Positions 8,809 to 16,721 of a DNA stretch of 64,000 nt are shown here, piece by piece. Position 1 is the stretch's first letter. Every line of letters begins with the position of its first letter. Position numbers and translations under genes: made by a program. The notes below the pieces were generated by a model, which saw nothing but the letters and a program-made list of their open reading frames with translations, was not told where the DNA came from and did no database searches. Origin of the DNA: an uncultured Mailhella sp. (lineage in GTDB: Bacteria > Desulfobacterota > Desulfovibrionia > Desulfovibrionales > Desulfovibrionaceae); assembly GCA_910578585.1 (NCBI GenBank), contig CAJTRG010000002.1, positions 146,849 through 210,848 of the forward strand, in the 5' to 3' direction.

Positions 8809-9078
8809 GTAAACACAAGATGTGTATTACATAAAAAAACTAAAATGGCAAGTTTTATTTTGTATAAAAATCATTTTTTCCGTTCAGCTTGGCATAATAT
8901 TTTTATAGACTATTTTTATAAAATTTTTTCACATAAAATGGAGAGGATTAGAGCTTTTATGTCCCATTTCAGCAAAGTCAATGCAAACGAACCTTCACAC
9001 ACGTAAAAGAAATGGAAATTTGGGCAGCTTCTGAAATTATTCCAGAGAAAAAAATTTGAAAAAGTTTAAATAAAAAAA

Positions 9079-9097
9079 GTTACGATTACCGTAACTA
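9079..9097 (-). terminator. Terminator after the tRNA-Thr/tRNA-Pro pair
   Basis: AGTTACG and CGTAACT form a 7-base stem with a 5-base loop; on the minus strand it is followed by seven Ts. It lies eight bases past the tRNA-Pro end. Confidence 0.75.
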
Positions 9098-9104
9098 TTT
9101 TCGT

Positions 9105-9180
9105 GGTCGGGATGAGAGGATTTGAACCTCCGACCCCTTGAACCCCATTCAAGTGCGCTCCCAGACTGCGCTACATCCCG
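9105..9180 (-). tRNA. tRNA-Pro (anticodon GGG)
   Basis: The minus strand starts CGGGATGTAGCGCAG and closes with CATCCCG-ACCA. Anticodon stem CTTGA/TCAAG encloses ATGGGGT, so the anticodon is GGG. CCA is encoded. It sits 10 bases behind tRNA-Thr copy 2, and the two are probably one transcript. Confidence 0.96.
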
Positions 9181-9190
9181 ACGTTATAAC

Positions 9191-9266
9191 TGGAGCCCAT
9201 GAGCAGGATTGAACTGCTGACCTTATCCTTACCAAGGATACGCTCTACCGACTGAGCCACATGGGC
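9191..9266 (-). tRNA. tRNA-Thr (anticodon GGT), copy 2
   Basis: Identical base for base to the copy at 8733-8808, including the encoded CCA. It is first in a Thr-Pro transcript that starts from the promoter at 9289-9317. Confidence 0.97.
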
Positions 9267-9288
9267 ATGTTCCAATCAACGAGAGATC

Positions 9289-9317
9289 TTTGTACCTAAA
9301 ATAATACTTATAGTCAA
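9289..9317 (-). promoter_or_regulatory. Promoter of the tRNA-Thr/tRNA-Pro transcript
   Basis: On the minus strand TTGACT (9317-9312), a 17-base spacer and TACAAA (9294-9289), about 22 bases upstream of the tRNA-Thr 5' end. Confidence 0.5.
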
Positions 9318-9526
9318 GTAAAAATATCAAAATATAATGATTTTATGATTTATTTTTATGGCTAATTTTATCCTATTATATGCATAAATTATATTAACTC
9401 TATTGATGAATAATTTATTAGCTGTAAGAAAATACTTTTAAATGAACAAATTATTAAAGTAATACTTAAAAAATACAAACAACAGGATAGTTAGCATAAT
9501 TAGATTAAAACATTTTGAAAGGGGGC

Positions 9527-9558
9527 AAGAGGAAAACTTTTGAAAAAGTTTTCCTCTT
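9527..9558. repeat. Perfect 15-base hairpin
   Basis: AAGAGGAAAACTTTT, two bases, then its exact complement AAAAGTTTTCCTCTT. It is preceded by GGGGGC and lies behind the dnaK terminator. It may be a backup terminator or one copy of a dispersed palindromic repeat; only one copy is seen in this window. Confidence 0.6.
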
Positions 9559-9583
9559 GATAAAGAACAAAATAAACAAAAAA

Positions 9584-9602
9584 GCCCCACAAAAAGTGGG
9601 GC
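9584..9602 (-). terminator. dnaK terminator
   Basis: GCCCCAC and GTGGGGC with an AAAAA loop; on the minus strand the stem is followed by TTTTTT. It lies 35 bases past the dnaK stop. Confidence 0.85.
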
Positions 9603-9636
9603 AGTTTTATATCTCTCAATCAGAGCTTATTGAACT

Positions 9637-11538
9637 TTATTTTACTTCAGTAAAATCAGCGTCCATTACGTCGTCTCCGTCTTTCTTATCAGAAGCAGCG
9701 CTTGCTCCTTGTGCACCAGCTTGTGCATTTGGATCAGCTTGTTGAGCGTAAAGTTGTTCAGCCAATTTGTGAGAAGCTTTACCAAGTTCATCGCTGGCAG
9801 CTTTGATTGCAGCAACATCTTCGCCTTGAATTTTGGTTTTGAGGTCTGCAATTTTAGCTTCAATGTCAGCTTTGAGGCTGGCATCAAGCTTGTCGCCAAG
9901 GTCACTGATAGAACGTTCTGTTCCATAAATGAGGCTGTCAGCCTGGTTGCGGGCTTCAATAAGTTCTTGTTTCTTCTTATCGTCAGCAGCGTGGGTTTCT
10001 GCTTCATGAATAAGGTTTTGGATTTCCTGTTCAGAAAGACCGGAAGAAGCAGTAATCTTAATGGATTGTTCCTTGCCAGTTCCAAGGTCTTTTGCTGAAA
10101 CATTTACAATACCGTTGGCGTCAATATCGAAAGAAACTTCGATTTGAGGAATGCCGCGCGGTGCCGGTGGAATACCTGTCAAGTCGAAACGAGCCAAGGT
10201 CATATTATCGCCAGCCATAGGTCTTTCACCTTGCAGAACATGGATAGAAACTGATGGTTGGTTATCAGCAGCCGTTGTAAAGGTTTGGCTCTTTCTGGTT
10301 GGGATTGTGGTGTTGCGTTCAATAAGCTTTGTGAATACGCCGCCCATGGTTTCAATACCAAGGGAAAGTGGGGTAACGTCGAGCAAGAGAACGTCTTTTA
10401 CATCACCGGCCAAAATACCGCCTTGAATTGCTGCACCCATAGCAACAACTTCGTCAGGGTTCATGGAACGGTTAGGCTCTTTACCGAAGAATTCGCCAAC
10501 TTTTTGTTGAACGAGAGGCATACGGGTCATACCGCCAACAAGTACAACTTCGTCAATATCTTTTGGAGATAAACCAGCATCAGCAAGCGCTTTTCTGCAA
10601 GGTTCGATACTGCGTTCAACCAGGTGCATAACGAGTTGTTCAAGTTTAGCACGACTCAATTTTACCATTAAGTGTTTTGGACCGGTTTGGTCAGCAGTGA
10701 TAAATGGCAAGTTGATTTCACTTTCCATGGAAGTGGAAAGTTCTTTCTTTGCGTTTTCAGCAGCTTCTTTTAATCTTTGCAGCGCCATACGGTCTTGAGC
10801 CAGGTCAATGCCGTTTTGTGCTTTGAATTCATCAACAAGATATTTGATAATGCATTGGTCGAAGTCTTCACCGCCAAGGAATGTATCCCCATTGGTTGCG
10901 CGAACTTCAACAACATTGTCACCAACTTCCAAAATTGAAATATCGAATGTACCGCCGCCCAAGTCGTATACAGCGATTTTTTCATTGGCTTTTTTATCAA
11001 AACCGTATGCAAGAGAAGCAGCGGTTGGTTCGTTGATGATACGTTTTACATTAAGACCGGCGATACGGCCTGCGTCTTTGGTTGCCTGACGCTGAGCATC
11101 GTTGAAATAAGCAGGAACAGTAATAACAGCTTCTGTAACAGTTTCACCAAGATAAGCTTCTGCATCAGCTTTCAATTTGCTCAAAATCATAGCAGAAATT
11201 TCTGGCGGGCTGTAGTGACGACCGTCAACTTCAACAGCAGCGTCCTGGTTTTGGGCTGCAACGATACGATATGGTGAATGATCTTTCCATTTTGCAACTT
11301 CTTCGGCATCAGCACGACGGCCCATAAGACGTTTTACGGCAAAAATGGTTCTTTCAGGGTTTGTGATTGCTTGACGTTTAGCGGTATCACCAACTAAGCG
11401 TTCTTTATCGGTGATAGCAACAACAGAAGGAGTTGTGCGGCCACCATTTGGGTTTGTAATGCATTTAGGTTCTTTACCTTCCATTACATAAACACAGCTA
11501 TTAGTGGTACCTAAGTCAATACCAATAATCTTACTCAT
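9637..11538 (-). CDS. dnaK: Chaperone protein DnaK (Hsp70)
   Basis: A 633-residue cytoplasmic Hsp70 that folds proteins in ATP-driven cycles with DnaJ and GrpE. The start is the ATG at 11538, because GGAGGA lies before it and MSKIIGIDLGTTNSC is the standard Hsp70 opening; an upstream in-frame ATG is inside the SD. The ATPase domain (about 1-380) shows the IYDLGGGTFD-type motif as VYDLGGGTFDIS and VLVGGMTRMP. The substrate domain follows, and the tail ends DDVMDADFTEVK, as in bacterial DnaK. The usual partners grpE, dnaJ and hrcA are not adjacent. A tight terminator follows the gene. Confidence 0.98.
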   Translation of the reverse strand: MSKIIGIDLGTTNSCVYVMEGKEPKCITNPNGGRTTPSVVAITDKERLVGDTAKRQAITNPERTIFAVKRLMGRRADAEEVAKWKDHSPYRIVAAQNQDAAVEVDGRHYSPPEISAMILSKLKADAEAYLGETVTEAVITVPAYFNDAQRQATKDAGRIAGLNVKRIINEPTAASLAYGFDKKANEKIAVYDLGGGTFDISILEVGDNVVEVRATNGDTFLGGEDFDQCIIKYLVDEFKAQNGIDLAQDRMALQRLKEAAENAKKELSTSMESEINLPFITADQTGPKHLMVKLSRAKLEQLVMHLVERSIEPCRKALADAGLSPKDIDEVVLVGGMTRMPLVQQKVGEFFGKEPNRSMNPDEVVAMGAAIQGGILAGDVKDVLLLDVTPLSLGIETMGGVFTKLIERNTTIPTRKSQTFTTAADNQPSVSIHVLQGERPMAGDNMTLARFDLTGIPPAPRGIPQIEVSFDIDANGIVNVSAKDLGTGKEQSIKITASSGLSEQEIQNLIHEAETHAADDKKKQELIEARNQADSLIYGTERSISDLGDKLDASLKADIEAKIADLKTKIQGEDVAAIKAASDELGKASHKLAEQLYAQQADPNAQAGAQGASAASDKKDGDDVMDADFTEVK

Positions 11539-11691
11539 ATATTCCTCCAAACGGATTATCTATTATTTTATCCGGACTATTCATCCGTACAAGGAATAAA
11601 TAAGTATGATTTTCTATTCGACAAGTGTTTTTGACAAAAAAATTTAAAAAATTTTAAATTATTTTATATTCTATTGAAATAACAGGATAAA

Positions 11692-12195
11692 TTAAAATTC
11701 AATTCCGCGCTGTGCTTTGACGCCATTATTGCAGGCATGCTTTATTTCTCCAATTTCTGAAACAATATCAGCCTGCTCAATAAGCCAATCAGGGGCATAG
11801 CGGCCTGATAAAACAAGATGCTTTTGCGTTTCGTGGCAATAAGAAATGAGACTTTCTATTTCTTCCTGAGTTATGAGCTTTGCATGATAGGCATAGAGAA
11901 TTTCATCACAGAAAAGCATGGCTGCCTGTTCTTTCTTTTCGTCAAGCCATTTAAGAGCCGTAAGAACTGCCTGACGATGTTTTTCGCGTTCTGTTTCATT
12001 TCTGAAAAAGCCACAGCCGCCAATATAAAAATTATCCTGCAAAAAATTTTTGAGAGCAATTTGTTCGCCAGCGCCCACATCACTTTTCATAAACTGCACA
12101 AAACAAATGGGAATGCCATTGCCATAAGCCCGAAGAGCCTGCCCAACTGTGGCACTTGTTTTGCCTTTTCCATTTCCTGTATAAACGATAATCAT
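11692..12195 (-). CDS. cobO: Cob(I)alamin adenosyltransferase, CobO/BtuR type
   Basis: A 167-residue P-loop enzyme that moves the adenosyl group of ATP onto cob(I)alamin or corrinoid precursors to make the active coenzyme. The phosphate loop is GNGKGKTS (residues 7-14), with CFVQFMKS and the C-terminal SEIGEIKHACNNGVKAQRGIEF-like ending (visible as HACNNGVKAQRG) typical of CobO. It lacks the long N-terminal helix seen in some BtuR proteins. Its ATG follows the response-regulator stop directly (TAAATG), so it is the third gene of the sensor-regulator operon. That is an unexpected home for a corrinoid gene. Confidence 0.92.
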   Translation of the reverse strand: MIIVYTGNGKGKTSATVGQALRAYGNGIPICFVQFMKSDVGAGEQIALKNFLQDNFYIGGCGFFRNETEREKHRQAVLTALKWLDEKKEQAAMLFCDEILYAYHAKLITQEEIESLISYCHETQKHLVLSGRYAPDWLIEQADIVSEIGEIKHACNNGVKAQRGIEF

Positions 12196-13533
12196 TTATT
12201 CATCATCTTCCATGTTATATTGTTTTATTTTCGTATGCAGTGTTTTGCGTGAAATGCCCAAATGTTTGGCAGTTTCGGATTTATTGTTATCACATTCTTC
12301 CAATGTTTTGAGAATAAAGGCTTTTTCCATATCTTCCAGTGTGCTGATATTCTCAAAAGAATTTTTGGAGCTATGAATTTGCTGTAATAAATTAGGAAGC
12401 TGCGCTTCATCAATATAATCGCCATAGGTTAAAATACAAGCTCTTTCAATCACATTCTCAAGCTCGCGGACATTGCCGCGCCACTCATGTTTTATAAGGC
12501 AGTCCATGGCTTTAGGAGTGAACCCTTTAATTTCTTTATTGTTCTTTTTGGCATATTGATTGAGAAAATGCTGTGCCAAAATAGGAATATCGCCTTCACG
12601 CTCAGCTAAACTTGGAACATCCAAAGTGACAACATTCAAGCGATAATATAAATCTTCGCGAAAACGTCCATTTTGTATTTCTTCTTCCAAGTTTCTGTTG
12701 GTTGCGGCAATAATACGCACATCAATCACTAATGTCTCATCGCTGCCAACACGCTGAATTTCTTTTTGCTGCAAAACACGCAAAAGTTTTACCTGCATTT
12801 GCGGGGAAATTTCACCGATTTCATCAAGAAAAATGGTTCCGCCGTTGGCCTGAAAGAAACGCCCTTCACGCTTTTTGTCCGCGCCGGTAAACGCGCCTTT
12901 TTCATGTCCAAAAAGTTCAGATTCCAAAAGCGTTTCAGAAAGAGCGGCACAGTTGACAGTGACAAAGGGTTTATCTTTTCTGTTGCTGAGTTCATAAATG
13001 GTACGGGCCACCAGTTCTTTGCCTGTGCCGGATTTTCCGCGGATGAGCACAGTGGCGTCAGAGGGAGCAAAACTTTTAATCAGTTCTTTGAGCTGCACAA
13101 TAGCTTTGCTGCTGCCAATAATATTGGTCTGGTATTCAATTTCCATTGTTTCCACTTGTTTTTTGAGTCGCGCATGTTCAAGGCTCTTATCAAGGGTAAT
13201 TTTCAATCTGTCAAAATCAAGGGGCTTGGTCAGATAATCATAAGCACCACATTTTACACATTCCACAGCATTTTCAATATCAGAAAAGGCCGTCATCATA
13301 ATAATGGGAATGGAAGGATTATAGGCATGAATAAATTTTAATGCTGTGATACCATCCATATCGGGCATACGGATATCCATCAGCACGCAGTCGAAAGGCG
13401 TTTCTTTGATCTTTTCCACTGCTTCCAGACCATTTTCAGCCCGTGAAATTTTGAATTGCCATCTCTTCAAGAGCGTTTCCAGCATAAGTCCATGCGCTTT
13501 GTCATCATCTACAATCAAAATATGATTACTCAT
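12196..13533 (-). CDS. zraR: Sigma-54 response regulator, ZraR/AtoC-like
   Basis: A 445-residue NtrC-family response regulator. The receiver domain fills residues 1-120, with acidic pocket VDDDK and phospho-acceptor Asp53 (LMDIRMPD). The AAA+ domain has Walker A GKSGTGKE, an intact GAFTGA sigma-54 loop, and Walker B GGTIFLDEIGEI. A Fis-type HTH ends the protein (SETAKHLGISRKTLHTKIKQ). It lies 18 bases behind the sensor kinase gene. Divergent sigma-54 promoters with a palindrome between zraS and the ZraP-like gene strongly suggest autoregulation and control of that gene. The zra name rests on this architecture, not on a sequence search. Confidence 0.88.
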   Translation of the reverse strand: MSNHILIVDDDKAHGLMLETLLKRWQFKISRAENGLEAVEKIKETPFDCVLMDIRMPDMDGITALKFIHAYNPSIPIIMMTAFSDIENAVECVKCGAYDYLTKPLDFDRLKITLDKSLEHARLKKQVETMEIEYQTNIIGSSKAIVQLKELIKSFAPSDATVLIRGKSGTGKELVARTIYELSNRKDKPFVTVNCAALSETLLESELFGHEKGAFTGADKKREGRFFQANGGTIFLDEIGEISPQMQVKLLRVLQQKEIQRVGSDETLVIDVRIIAATNRNLEEEIQNGRFREDLYYRLNVVTLDVPSLAEREGDIPILAQHFLNQYAKKNNKEIKGFTPKAMDCLIKHEWRGNVRELENVIERACILTYGDYIDEAQLPNLLQQIHSSKNSFENISTLEDMEKAFILKTLEECDNNKSETAKHLGISRKTLHTKIKQYNMEDDE

Positions 13534-13551
13534 ACAAATCCCCCAGATTAT

Positions 13552-15276
13552 CTATGCATTCAATTGTAATGTTATATAAAATGTTGTTCCGACATTTTCT
13601 TTGCTTTCGACTTTGATTGTGCCTTTATGCGCTTCAATAATTTTTTGCACAATCACAAGTCCAAGCCCAGTGCCTTTTGCTTTAGTCGTAAAATACGGCG
13701 TAAAAAGCTTGGAAATCTTATTTTGAGATATGCCTTGTCCCGTATCCTGGATACTGATAATAATTTTATCTTGTTCCTGCCATGCTTTGGTTGTGATTTG
13801 CTTTGCGCGATCGTCAGGATTTTTATTCATGGCTTCCATGGCATTAATATATAAATTATGGAAAACTTGAATCATTTTGTCAAAATCAAGATTAATGTCG
13901 TCTATTTCTATGCTGTTATTAAAGGTAACATGATTTTCCTTGGCTTGCAGAACAAGGGAATTTTGCACCTGTTCAACAACTTTTTGCAGGGAAACAACAT
14001 TTTTAGAAAGATTATTGGGCCGTGAAAGTTCCAATAAATCATTAATAACTTTATCCACACGGCAAATTTCCTGGCTCATGATTTCAGCAAGATTCTTTTC
14101 TTCACTGCCTTCCTTTGCATTTTCTTCAAAAATCCGCGCAAAGCCTTTAATTGTGCTGAGCGGATTTCTGATTTCATGGGCAATGCCGGCTGCCAACTGT
14201 CCAACAGATGCAAGTTTATCCTTTCTGTTGAGTTCTTCCTGGAGTTTGCGAATTTCGCGTAAATCGCGCAAAATAATCCCAATACCTTTCTTTTCATTAT
14301 CAATATTAATGATAAAACTGTTCAGCTCAAAGCTGTCATCCGGATTATGAGCGGTTTTGACCATGGCATTGATAAGCGGCACATCAAAATTGAGGTACGC
14401 AACAGAGGGAATATAATCGCAAATATTTTTGCCAATCAGTTTGGAACTTCCCAGCATTTCCTCGGTAACGGGATTGCAGGTAACAATAACATTATCCTTA
14501 TTTAAGGTAATAATGCCAAGGGGAATTGTTTTCATCAGCCCGTCAAAATAAACCTTTGATTCTTCAATAAGCTGGTAGGATTTTTGGTATTTTTTCAAAA
14601 GAATAAAGGACAGTACACTCATGAGCATAAGAAAACTAAACGCTACAACATGAAGCATGGTTTTCTTATTGTCACGAAGCTTTGCTTCCAAGACTTCTTC
14701 TGTATTGAAACCAACTACAAGAAAAAATTGCGCATCATCAACACCAAAGTTGCGCTGTAATTCACGCTGACAATGCATGATTTTACTTCTTCTATGATGT
14801 CCATATCTTTTTTCAAATTGCGGTGGAGGTGGCGGGAAAAGAGCACTTTGCACAATAATATATTGTGATTCTTCCAGTTGTGCAGAGTTAAAAGGAAAAT
14901 CAGGATTGATGCAGGCATTGTAATTTGAATTTTCAGCAAGAGCCGGGCTAATGGGCAAAATTTTGCCAATCATGTTGCTGTTATTAGAAACAAGAACTAT
15001 TCCTTTATCATTAACAATAGCAATAAATTCTATATCATCCTGAAGGGTATAATTTGAAATGAGTTCATCAACTTTTTCTTTTGAATCAACCTGAGAGGCA
15101 ATGATATTTGATTCAATAGTCTGCAAAATGGATTTGCCTTTTTCACGAATAACAAAAGTGGAAATATTTAAATTTCGCTGAGAAATTTTTATATCCCAGA
15201 CAAGAAGAAAGGTTGCAATAAAAAAGACTATAAATAAAACAAAATATGGGGCAATTTTTAAAAATACTTTCTGCAT
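13552..15276 (-). CDS. zraS: Membrane sensor histidine kinase, ZraS-like, with His-rich sensor loop
   Basis: A sensor kinase of about 574 residues (ATG at 15276; a GTG three codons upstream is also possible, and neither has a strong SD). TM1 is near residues 8-27 and TM2 near 208-227, enclosing a ~180-residue periplasmic domain. This domain contains a PPPPP run followed by RYGHHRRSKIMHC, a likely metal-binding cluster. A PAS region follows, then the HisKA H-box LAAGIAHEIRNPLSTIKGF, and HATPase motifs DTGQGIS and GTGLGLVIVQKI. It is the first gene of a kinase-regulator-cobO operon and is transcribed away from a His/Met-rich periplasmic protein gene, as in the zinc-responsive zraP-zraSR locus. 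Confidence 0.88.
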   Translation of the reverse strand: MQKVFLKIAPYFVLFIVFFIATFLLVWDIKISQRNLNISTFVIREKGKSILQTIESNIIASQVDSKEKVDELISNYTLQDDIEFIAIVNDKGIVLVSNNSNMIGKILPISPALAENSNYNACINPDFPFNSAQLEESQYIIVQSALFPPPPPQFEKRYGHHRRSKIMHCQRELQRNFGVDDAQFFLVVGFNTEEVLEAKLRDNKKTMLHVVAFSFLMLMSVLSFILLKKYQKSYQLIEESKVYFDGLMKTIPLGIITLNKDNVIVTCNPVTEEMLGSSKLIGKNICDYIPSVAYLNFDVPLINAMVKTAHNPDDSFELNSFIINIDNEKKGIGIILRDLREIRKLQEELNRKDKLASVGQLAAGIAHEIRNPLSTIKGFARIFEENAKEGSEEKNLAEIMSQEICRVDKVINDLLELSRPNNLSKNVVSLQKVVEQVQNSLVLQAKENHVTFNNSIEIDDINLDFDKMIQVFHNLYINAMEAMNKNPDDRAKQITTKAWQEQDKIIISIQDTGQGISQNKISKLFTPYFTTKAKGTGLGLVIVQKIIEAHKGTIKVESKENVGTTFYITLQLNA

Positions 15277-15333
15277 AGGTATCACATATATTAAATTTAA
15301 TAATTTTACCTCATACGGTTAATATCTATCATC

Positions 15334-15350
15334 TGCAAAATGCTTGCCAA
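15334..15350 (-). promoter_or_regulatory. Sigma-54 promoter of the zraS operon
   Basis: On the minus strand TTGGCAAGCATTTTGCA matches the -24/-12 consensus: GG and GC elements with the correct spacing (TGGCAA, five bases, TTGCA). The expected start of transcription is about 45 bases upstream of the zraS ATG. Confidence 0.75.
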
Positions 15351-15380
15351 AATGTTTTCTTTAATTTATAAAGAAAAATG

Positions 15381-15401
15381 TAGCAATACTGAACATTGCT
15401 A
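15381..15401. promoter_or_regulatory. Palindromic enhancer candidate (TAGCAAT-N7-ATTGCTA)
   Basis: A perfect 7-base inverted repeat with a 7-base spacer lies between the two divergent sigma-54 promoters, about 30 bases from one and 120 from the other. The 7-base spacer matches the layout known for ZraR sites. Likely binding site for the response regulator. Confidence 0.55.
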
Positions 15402-15421
15402 TGTAAAAAAGTTACACCACA

Positions 15422-15455
15422 ACAATTTTTATGTGTATATTTTATACATATATTG
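15422..15455. promoter_or_regulatory. Second, imperfect palindrome between the sigma-54 promoters
   Basis: ACAAT...ATGTGTATA and TATACATAT...ATTGT form an imperfect inverted repeat about 65 bases upstream of the zraP-side promoter. It could be a second activator site or an IHF-type bend; AT-richness makes chance pairing possible. Confidence 0.35.
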
Positions 15456-15520
15456 TGAAAAATTCAAGTCTAAAATCAGCAAAAAACATTTTTATCCTGT
15501 AAAATAACAGTGATAAAAGT

Positions 15521-15537
15521 TTGGAATATAATTTGCT
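15521..15537 (+). promoter_or_regulatory. Sigma-54 promoter of the zraP-like gene
   Basis: TTGGAATATAATTTGCT has the invariant GG and GC separated by the correct ten bases (TGGAAT, five bases, TTGCT). It ends 24 bases before the ATG, leaving room for a short leader and the SD. Confidence 0.75.
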
Positions 15538-15560
15538 ATAAAACAATAAAGGAGAATTCT

Positions 15561-16163
15561 ATGAAAATAAAAAATATTTTTATCGTCAGTGCCATGATCT
15601 TAGGACTTTCTTTAGGAGTGGGTTCAGGCATTTCCTATGCAGAAGACGCAAATTTGAAAACTTTTGAAGAATTTACCCAAGATACAGATAATTTTGCTAA
15701 ATGGGAAAAAGAACATCAAGCCCATATCAAAAAGATTCAGGAACTTAAAGATGAAAAACGAATTAAACGTTTAGAGTATAAAGCATTTACCCATAATCCC
15801 AATGCTGAACCAAAACTTATTTCTAAAACTGCACGTGAACTGGTTATGCTTGATCGTCAAATCAAAACACTGAACAGCGATTTTATCAAAAATACGCGTG
15901 AAAAGTATGGTGTTGATTTTGCCGGTTTCATGTTCCATAAGGATTTTTCACCTTGCTTCAAAAATCATTACAACCAATATGCTCATCCTTGCTATCGGGA
16001 TTTTGAAGGCAGAAGACCAATGCCTCTCCATATGAGAAATCCACATCATATGCCGCCTCACCATATGAAAGGAATGGAATATGATGAATATGATATGCCT
16101 CAAGAAGAGAATCCGGATATGAAAAATCAAAAAGAAGACATGCAGTCAGATGTTGATATGTAA
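15561..16163 (+). CDS. Periplasmic His/Met-rich metal-stress protein, ZraP-like
   Basis: A 200-residue exported protein. The ATG at 15561 is chosen for its SD AAAGGAGA and because the protein then opens with a clean signal peptide (MKIKNIFIVSAMILGLSLGV ... SYA). The mature part starts with a charged, helical coiled region (AKWEKEHQAHIKKIQELKDE), as in ZraP/CpxP-like proteins. A second half rich in His, Met, Cys and Pro follows (PHHMPPHHMKGMEYDEYDM), suited to bind zinc or copper. It is driven by a sigma-54 promoter opposite a ZraS-like kinase, so it is probably a periplasmic metal buffer or chaperone. It is longer than classical ZraP, and homology is by architecture only. Confidence 0.8.
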   Translation: MKIKNIFIVSAMILGLSLGVGSGISYAEDANLKTFEEFTQDTDNFAKWEKEHQAHIKKIQELKDEKRIKRLEYKAFTHNPNAEPKLISKTARELVMLDRQIKTLNSDFIKNTREKYGVDFAGFMFHKDFSPCFKNHYNQYAHPCYRDFEGRRPMPLHMRNPHHMPPHHMKGMEYDEYDMPQEENPDMKNQKEDMQSDVDM

Positions 16164-16168
16164 ACATA

Positions 16169-16190
16169 AAGACCACCGCAAGGTGGTCTT
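16169..16190 (+). terminator. Terminator after the zraP-like gene
   Basis: AAGACCACC and GGTGGTCTT pair perfectly around GCAA, followed by TTTATT. Confidence 0.9.
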
Positions 16191-16204
16191 TTTATTACCA
16201 AAAG

Positions 16205-16229
16205 AAAAAGGGCAGAACGCCCTTTTTTT
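16205..16229 (-). terminator. Terminator of the fliR-flhB-trmL strand
   Basis: AAAAAGGGC and GCCCTTTTT around AGAAC. The stem is flanked by A and T runs, so it can work both ways; it lies just past the trmL stop codon. Confidence 0.8.
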
Positions 16230-16713
16230 ATTTAACAATATTCATATCAATATGTTCCCATTCATCTAAAATGCCGGAACTTGCCAGTGCCTGATAGAGA
16301 ATAATGCCAGCGCTGGTGGAAAGATTTAAACTCCGCACTGTATTGAAAATAGGGATTTTTACTCTGTAGGGAGAAAGAGCGAGTATTTCCTGTGGCAAGC
16401 CCCTTGTTTCCGGGCCAAAAATCAGCGCGTCGTCCTTCGTGTATTCAAAAGTGTGTAAACTTTTCCCACCCCTTGCGCTGGTCATAACCAAGCGATGATA
16501 TTTGCCCACCATATTCATATAACTTTCAAAATCATGCCAAATAGAAAGCTTGACATAGGGCCAATAGTCAAGGCCTGCACGTTTCAAATATCTGTCATCA
16601 AGTGAAAAGCCAAGTGGTTCGATGAGGTGCAGTTCAATTTGCGTACCGGCGCAAAGACGGGCAATATTTCCTGTATTCGGCGGAATTTCTGGCTCATAAA
16701 GTACAATATGCAT
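16228..16713 (-). CDS. trmL: tRNA (cytidine/uridine-34-2'-O)-methyltransferase TrmL
   Basis: A 161-residue SPOUT methyltransferase that methylates the wobble ribose of tRNA-Leu isoacceptors. It opens with MHIVLYEPEIPPNTGNIARL, the hallmark of TrmL, and later shows FGPETRGLP and IPIFNTVRSLNLSTSAGI, the knot motifs that bind AdoMet. Length matches the family. It sits eight bases behind the 1053-residue gene and ends the fliR-flhB strand before a terminator. Confidence 0.95.
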   Translation of the reverse strand: MHIVLYEPEIPPNTGNIARLCAGTQIELHLIEPLGFSLDDRYLKRAGLDYWPYVKLSIWHDFESYMNMVGKYHRLVMTSARGGKSLHTFEYTKDDALIFGPETRGLPQEILALSPYRVKIPIFNTVRSLNLSTSAGIILYQALASSGILDEWEHIDMNIVK

Positions 16714-16721
16714 AAAAATTC

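Larger units (their letters stand above)
9267..9636. other. Gene-free stretch between tRNA operon and dnaK
   Basis: 370 bases holding the tRNA promoter at one end and the dnaK terminator with a long hairpin at the other. The middle (about 9320-9520) is AT-rich with no supported gene. Confidence 0.6.

Noticed and set aside
8803..9006. Plus-strand ORF of 67 residues between the tRNA genes
   Set aside because: It begins inside tRNA-Thr on the opposite strand, has no SD, and its composition looks random.
11539..11691. CIRCE/HrcA or heat-shock sigma promoter before dnaK
   Set aside because: No TTAGCACTC-N9-GAGTGCTAA match was found, and the only candidate -35/-10 pair is weak, so no site is listed.
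12766..13341. Plus-strand ORF of 191 residues
   Set aside because: Lies entirely antisense to the response-regulator gene, which has complete domain motifs; an SD and any known motif are missing.
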